In this document: positions 59,971 through 64,000 of the stretch, piece after piece
How the letters are laid out: each line of letters opens with the position of its first letter
How positions within the stretch are numbered: position 1 is the stretch's first letter
NCBI GenBank assembly: GCA_963935005.1
Contig: CAWWAX010000002.1
Location: forward strand, 27,274-91,273
From: GCA-2718595 sp963935005
GTDB lineage: Bacteria > Gemmatimonadota > Gemmatimonadetes > Longimicrobiales > Gaopeijiaceae
Length of the DNA stretch: 64,000 nt
Reading direction: 5' to 3'
Made by a program: the position numbers and the translations under genes
Notes under the pieces: generated by a model
Told to the model about the DNA's origin: nothing
Databases searched by the model: none
Seen by the model: only the letters and a program-made list of their open reading frames with translations

Positions 59971-61557
59971 ACTATTTCTTGAATTTCTTGTAGCAGGGGT
60001 ACAGGTCGGCCACTGACCTGGCCTTCCACCTCTGCCCACAATAACGGTTCTCTTTTTCCTGCTAACCTTTTTTGTGTCTTCTGATGCTAGATAAACCAAC
60101 GATGCGGCCAACACTGCATTGTTTATGAGGTCGTCAAACACCAGCTTGTCAAAAGTATCTCTATGTGTGTGCCATGTGTGGGAACCATAATCCCAGGAAA
60201 GGGCCCCGAGGTTAAACGCAGGAGCACCGTGGCAAACGAAAGAAGCATAGTCGGATCCGCCGCCGCCAGGATTTCCTGGCACATCAAGCCGGACGTGCCT
60301 TGTTACCTCTCCTGGGGCCTGCGCCAGCCATTCAGCCAGGGAACCACCGGCTTCAGTAAACCCCTGAGCAGAAATGTTCACAATACGTCCTGTCCCATTA
60401 TCCTGATTGAAGAGAGCTTGAAGCCCCTCCACCACCTCTGGATTGTCTTCCGTATACGCTCGAGATCCGTTTAGGCCTTGTTCCTCTCCATTCCAAAGGC
60501 CTATTAGAATAGTCCTTTTAGGCTTTGGATATACCGTGCTTAAGATTCGCATGGTCTCTAGCATAAGAATTGAGCCGCTACCATTGTCCGTTGCACCAGA
60601 ACCCCCGTCCCATGAATCATAGTGGGCCGAAAGCATAACGTATTCGTCTGGAAGCTCCGTGCCTGGAATCCGTCCAATCACATTAGAAACAGTAACTTCG
60701 CCCCGGTTCACAGACTCTGCCGTTAGGCGAAGAAGAGGGGACTGGCCCTCTTCGGCAAGCCTGTGGACCAATCCATAGTCTTCACAGGAAAGCTCGAAAG
60801 TAGGGCTGTTGCGATTATAGGCATTGAAAACCCTGGTGGTACCATAAGACCCTGGCCACTGAGATGTAATTATCCCCAAGCTCCCTGCTTGCTCAAGCGC
60901 CCCGTGTAGGTCTCTGAGCCTAGGGTCGGTTGAACCGGTTGCTCTGATATTTCTAGCCCAAGCATCTCTTTCTGCAGTCCGTTGGTTCGTCATCTCTTCG
61001 AGAGCTTGAGGTAGGGCATATTCTACCAGTTGTTCATTCGCTCTACAGGTAGGCTCTGGAAAAGACAGCATGACCCATTTTCCTTTTACGGTCCCAAGAA
61101 AATCCGACCAGTCTTCTTCTGATCGTATCAAGGGCAAGCTTACTGCAAGGCCCTCTAGGGCTTTGCCGCCAGTGCCCGGACTCCAGGCCAGAATCCGACC
61201 CTCCAGAGATCGTATCCTGGGCGCCACGAGATCAACGTGACTTACCCCCCGGTCCCAGCCTTCCCATGTTCCGTAAGGCTCTATCCTCGCTTCCACGCCC
61301 CAGCTTTCCAACCTGTTCACTGCCCAGTCCTGAGCGTGCTCCATGCTCGAGGACCCCGTCAACCTAGGACCCAGCGAATCCAGCAAGGCTTGGCTCAAAC
61401 TCATAAACTGAGAGTTGTCTCTAGCTTCGGCCCAAATTTCCTCTAGAACCACATCCTCTGTCGCCAATCCCTGCGCTTCAGCTGATTGATTGACCACAAG
61501 GAAGCTTCCGACTACAAACAGAGTCATACTCCAGACCCGCAAACAATCAATAGTCAT
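59959..61557 (-). CDS. Secreted M28-family metallopeptidase
   Basis: A 532-residue exported peptidase. The signal peptide is SMTLFVVGSFLVVNQSAEAQ. Zinc motifs are VMLSAHYDSWDGGSGATDNGSG (His, Asp), GLWNGEEQGLNGSRAY (Glu pair), LFNQDNGTGRIVN (Asp) and SHTWHTHRDTFDKLVFDDL (final His). GGGGSDYASFVCHGAPAF lies in the C-terminal part. The family degrades oligopeptides outside the cytoplasm. The tail after VSRKKRTVIVGRGG is basic and atypical and ends near a local duplication. GGGAT lies before ATG 61557. Confidence 0.9.
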   Translation of the reverse strand: MTIDCLRVWSMTLFVVGSFLVVNQSAEAQGLATEDVVLEEIWAEARDNSQFMSLSQALLDSLGPRLTGSSSMEHAQDWAVNRLESWGVEARIEPYGTWEGWDRGVSHVDLVAPRIRSLEGRILAWSPGTGGKALEGLAVSLPLIRSEEDWSDFLGTVKGKWVMLSFPEPTCRANEQLVEYALPQALEEMTNQRTAERDAWARNIRATGSTDPRLRDLHGALEQAGSLGIITSQWPGSYGTTRVFNAYNRNSPTFELSCEDYGLVHRLAEEGQSPLLRLTAESVNRGEVTVSNVIGRIPGTELPDEYVMLSAHYDSWDGGSGATDNGSGSILMLETMRILSTVYPKPKRTILIGLWNGEEQGLNGSRAYTEDNPEVVEGLQALFNQDNGTGRIVNISAQGFTEAGGSLAEWLAQAPGEVTRHVRLDVPGNPGGGGSDYASFVCHGAPAFNLGALSWDYGSHTWHTHRDTFDKLVFDDLINNAVLAASLVYLASEDTKKVSRKKRTVIVGRGGRPGQWPTCTPATRNSRNSSRM

Positions 61558-61620
61558 ATGTCTATATCCCTGGTAGAAAGTTTTTATTTCAGCTCACATT
61601 CCTATAGTCCAAACCACCAC

Positions 61621-62577
61621 TCATCTAGCTAACGGACGAGCTATCATGACTCCGTCTTGTCCCTTTATCTCAAGAATTCTCTCTGCAAGCGGTAGCTCAC
61701 TAAGCTGGACCACCCCTCCAACCAAAGGAGCGTGTAGCAGGTGAACACGGCCCTCTTTCCAAATTGCTATCCCAGTATGGGCAACGTCCAGGCCTTCTAC
61801 CGAGCTTGTTGCGGCTACAAGATCCCCGTCCAAAAGATCTGGCTCAATGTCATCTATGTCTTGCTCTCGAACGTAGAAACGAGATTTGGCGCTAAGGTCT
61901 ACTTCTGTCTTTTGTATCTCTGCTATCAAAGCGGGATTGTCTCTGAGTTGCCAGTAAGCCGCCGAATGAGTCGTCATGAAATTTATCTGTTCTGTTTCAG
62001 CAATTGCCGGAGGTCCGTCGAAAAGCTTATCAACCAATCCCAGCTCTGAGTTGTCCCATATCCACTCACTGAAGTAATGAAGGCGGCTCGCATATCCCTC
62101 CATGTGACCTGACCTATACCTGATGGACACCAACTTCTCAGAATAAGCTTTTCTTACCTCTTCTTTAGACATCCTTCTATAGTTTTCAACGTCTAAGGCC
62201 TGAACGGTCCCCGCCAGTGCCAGCACGGTTTCTACAAAAGTAACGCAGTCTAGCCCTTGCAACTCTACTACTAGCCGTTCCTCTCCAGCTGGGTCTAGCG
62301 TTTGAGGAACATACGGGGTTCCTAAAAAGGTTGTACCCATCTTTGCAACCAAATTACCCATGGACAGTTTGTCTAGCTCTTGATCATAGGCTGCCTTGAT
62401 CCTCTCTTCCACCAGAAACCAGTCGTCTTCGGTGGCACTGACAGCAATCCCCCCAACTGAGGGACTATTGTTAGCCCCTTCTTCGGACCTTCGGTCTAAG
62501 CAGCCAGCGATTGTCAGCCCGGCGAAAAACGCGAAAAACCACCTTTTTTGTCTCCAGCTCCACGTTTTTTCTATCAT
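61621..62577 (-). CDS. DUF1460 lipoprotein (amidase-like)
   Basis: A 318-residue lipoprotein: FFAFFAGLTIAGC gives the lipobox. The DUF1460 domain (NlpC/P60-like amidase) shows LQGLDCVTFVETVLALAG, with the nucleophilic cysteine, and DGDLVAATSSVEGLDVAHTG, with the catalytic histidine in VAHTGIAIW. DUF1460 enzymes act on the L-alanine side of peptidoglycan peptides. It is transcribed toward the M28 gene, 63 nt away. Function by family similarity. Confidence 0.85.
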   Translation of the reverse strand: MIEKTWSWRQKRWFFAFFAGLTIAGCLDRRSEEGANNSPSVGGIAVSATEDDWFLVEERIKAAYDQELDKLSMGNLVAKMGTTFLGTPYVPQTLDPAGEERLVVELQGLDCVTFVETVLALAGTVQALDVENYRRMSKEEVRKAYSEKLVSIRYRSGHMEGYASRLHYFSEWIWDNSELGLVDKLFDGPPAIAETEQINFMTTHSAAYWQLRDNPALIAEIQKTEVDLSAKSRFYVREQDIDDIEPDLLDGDLVAATSSVEGLDVAHTGIAIWKEGRVHLLHAPLVGGVVQLSELPLAERILEIKGQDGVMIARPLAR

Positions 62578-62708
62578 ATTGATCCTATAGTTCGCTTATG
62601 GGCCTGAAAAGGCAGGGTAACTATAGACGGGAGGGGCCACAAGAAGCCATATTTATAGACGCATATATAATTGCGCGTAGACATTTACTTTCTATAGGAA
62701 CCGAATCA

Positions 62709-63125
62709 ATGCCATACCCCGAAATGCTGGTTGCTCCCATGAGAGAGGACCTTACAAGGGTCGGATTTAAAGAGTTGAAAACAGCCAAAGAAGTGGACAC
62801 CACCCTTGGGACAGAGCAACGAACAACCATGGTAGCCATCAATTCCGTTTGTGGATGTGCTGCGGGGGCCATGAGGCCAGCGGTAGCCCTCTCTCTACAG
62901 AACAACGCCAAACCTGAAGTTCTGTTGACGGTATTTGCGGGCCAGGACCTTGAGGCCACTGAAAAGGCAAGAGAGTATTTTATGGGCTATCCCCCCTCTT
63001 CCCCATCCATAGCGCTTATGAAGAAAGGAGAAATAGTTCATATGATAGAGAGGCATGAAATCGAAGGGAGAAGCCCTTTCGATATTGCAGAAAAACTAAA
63101 AGAAGCATACAACGAGTTCTGCTAG
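62709..63125 (+). CDS. BrxA/BrxB-family bacilliredoxin (YphP/YqiW)
   Basis: A 138-residue protein with the C-G-C active site in VCGCAAGAMRP, followed by KPEVLLTVFAGQDLEAT and KARE YFMGYPPSSPSIAL-like regions (YFMGYPPSSPSIALMK). Bacilliredoxins remove bacillithiol from oxidised proteins in Firmicutes; homologues occur in phyla without bacillithiol, so the thiol partner here is open. The frame extends to 62598, but ATG 62709 starts at the conserved MPYPEMLVAPMREDL with AGGA upstream and is chosen. Confidence 0.92.
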   Translation: MPYPEMLVAPMREDLTRVGFKELKTAKEVDTTLGTEQRTTMVAINSVCGCAAGAMRPAVALSLQNNAKPEVLLTVFAGQDLEATEKAREYFMGYPPSSPSIALMKKGEIVHMIERHEIEGRSPFDIAEKLKEAYNEFC

Positions 63126-63130
63126 TTTCT

Positions 63131-64000
63131 CTATTTTAGAAAATCTCTTGTAAACCGCTCTAAGACAGAAGCACACTGCTCTATTTCTTGCGGGTCAACC
63201 CACTCGTCGTCCGAATGCGCTTGGCCTATGGACCCCGGGCCAAAGCAGACAGCTGGAACGCCTGCCTCATTTAAGAGAGACGCTTCCACCCAGGCCGTCA
63301 TCCCTTGGACCTCGACCCCGGGTAGCACGCCCTTGCTTGCCAATATCAGCTTCTCTACTAGGGGTGACGTAGCTTCAACCTCCGTAGCTGAACGCACGAG
63401 GGTTTCTTTTAAGGTGGCGTTTAGTTCTGGAACTTCTTTTCTGAGGGTTTCCAAGCCCGACTGGAATTCGTTCATCACAGAAACGGCATCTTCGCCAGGA
63501 AGCGTTCGCCGCTCTAACACAAGGTTACAAACCGCTGGGTATACCGACGGCGCTGAGCCTCCGCTGATCGTTCCTGCATGTATGGACCCATGGCCAAGAA
63601 GGGGATGAGGTCTCCGGGACTCCAGGAGGCCTCTAAGGTCGCTGAGCAGAGCCAGATACTGGCCCGCATGTTCGATGGCATCAATTCCAATGTCTGACCT
63701 AGAGCCGTGGGCGGCATTGCCATAAAACGACGCTTCCGCCCACACAAAGCCCTTGTGAGCTGGCATAATCGCTAAACTCGTAGGCTCACAAACAACAGCT
63801 GCGTCGGCCCTAAGCCCATTTTCCAAAGCATCCTGCATGCCAAGGCTTGCGTGTTCTTCGTCAGCAGTAAGCGCTATATAGACTGCCCCACAGTCCGGCC
63901 TTTCTCTTGCTAAACGGGCCACCGCAGAAAGTATCGCTGCCACCCCCCCCTTCATGTCACAAGAACCCCTGCCCCACAAACGACCACCACTAATTACTGG
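63131..64000 (-). CDS. ArgE/DapE-like M20 deacylase, 3' part (cut by window edge)
   Basis: An M20 metallopeptidase-type deacetylase, with its N-terminus outside the window; the frame is open to base 64000. GRGSCDMKGGVAAIL holds the bridging aspartate, TADEEHASLGM the catalytic Glu pair, VCEPTS the next ligand region and CFGPGSIGQAHSDDEWVD the last histidine. AHKGFVWAEASFYGNAAHGS begins the dimerisation domain. Members act on N-acetylornithine or N-acyl amino acids; ArgE is likely by resemblance, but no arginine genes are nearby. Confidence 0.88.
   Translation of the reverse strand, partial: PVISGGRLWGRGSCDMKGGVAAILSAVARLARERPDCGAVYIALTADEEHASLGMQDALENGLRADAAVVCEPTSLAIMPAHKGFVWAEASFYGNAAHGSRSDIGIDAIEHAGQYLALLSDLRGLLESRRPHPLLGHGSIHAGTISGGSAPSVYPAVCNLVLERRTLPGEDAVSVMNEFQSGLETLRKEVPELNATLKETLVRSATEVEATSPLVEKLILASKGVLPGVEVQGMTAWVEASLLNEAGVPAVCFGPGSIGQAHSDDEWVDPQEIEQCASVLERFTRDFLK

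Noticed and set aside
62598..62708. 37-residue N-terminal extension of the bacilliredoxin
   Set aside because: The conserved domain starts at ATG 62709; the extension is not like the family and has no good ribosome site.
1..64000. CRISPR arrays, rRNA genes, IS elements or complete phage regions
   Set aside because: I scanned for direct-repeat arrays, transposase motifs and rRNA and saw none. The repeats found are short and within coding genes.

Overview
The window is dense bacterial chromosome: about 60 protein genes, two tRNAs, short intergenic gaps and many 4-nt stop/start overlaps. The genes suggest a Gram-negative, aerobic heterotroph. Lipoproteins and secreted proteins are common. Many transporters belong to sodium-coupled families (SSS, NSS, DASS, CaxA), which fits a marine or saline habitat. 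Secreted M28 peptidases, a DUF5916 fragment, a BrxA/BrxB bacilliredoxin and a TolB-like propeller protein are the kind of content seen in Gemmatimonadota and other FCB-like bacteria. That placement is an inference; no rRNA or other decisive marker is present. There is no integrated phage or IS element. The only phage-like trace is a short terminase-small-subunit-like fragment after thiC.

Layout. 1-2 kb: 3' part of thiC, two tiny possible ORFs, the terminase-like remnant and a MOSC protein. 2-6.8 kb (minus): an operon for a 2-oxoacid:ferredoxin oxidoreductase (beta, fused gamma-alpha) plus a GltD-like flavoprotein with two 4Fe-4S modules. 6.9-9.2 kb: an RsmC-like methyltransferase and an aminotransferase. 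9.2-11.4 kb: a NorB/CcoN-like heme-copper oxidase subunit that lacks key metal ligands, with a diheme cytochrome c. 11.6-13.5 kb: a long GMP synthase resembling the human architecture. 13.5-19.4 kb (minus): an eight-gene, mostly overlapping cluster for a second type II fatty-acid-like synthase (enoyl reductase, KAS III, FabA, FabZ, KAS, ACP, acyltransferase, phosphopantetheinyl transferase). 19.4-33.6 kb: M28 peptidase, MORN-repeat protein, QueG, class V aminotransferase, MazG-like protein, quinone-reductase-like protein, propeller protein, GyrA with a repeat tail, CPBP protease, amino acid decarboxylase and several unknowns.

33.7-42.4 kb: DUF59 protein, an SSS symporter preceded by two tiny overlapping ORFs, a BMP-type nucleoside ABC importer, an NSS transporter and two tRNAs. 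42.4-47.7 kb (minus): class III aminotransferase, FabI, Ca/Na antiporter and LigA. 47.8-55.9 kb (plus): class V aminotransferase, YbjQ, a complete sufCBD-Rieske-sufSU operon with a candidate iron-responsive operator, and Ogt. 56-64 kb: alcohol dehydrogenase, peroxiredoxin, thioesterase, DASS transporter, M28 peptidase, DUF1460 lipoprotein, bacilliredoxin and the 3' part of an ArgE-like deacetylase.

Most promising for follow-up: the redox pair at 9.2-11.4 kb, whose oxidase-like subunit keeps the fold signatures but has lost helix VI and helix X ligands; the second fatty-acid synthase cluster, which combines FabA and FabZ dehydratases with an atypical ACP; the human-like GMP synthase; and the two small ORFs coupled to the SSS symporter.
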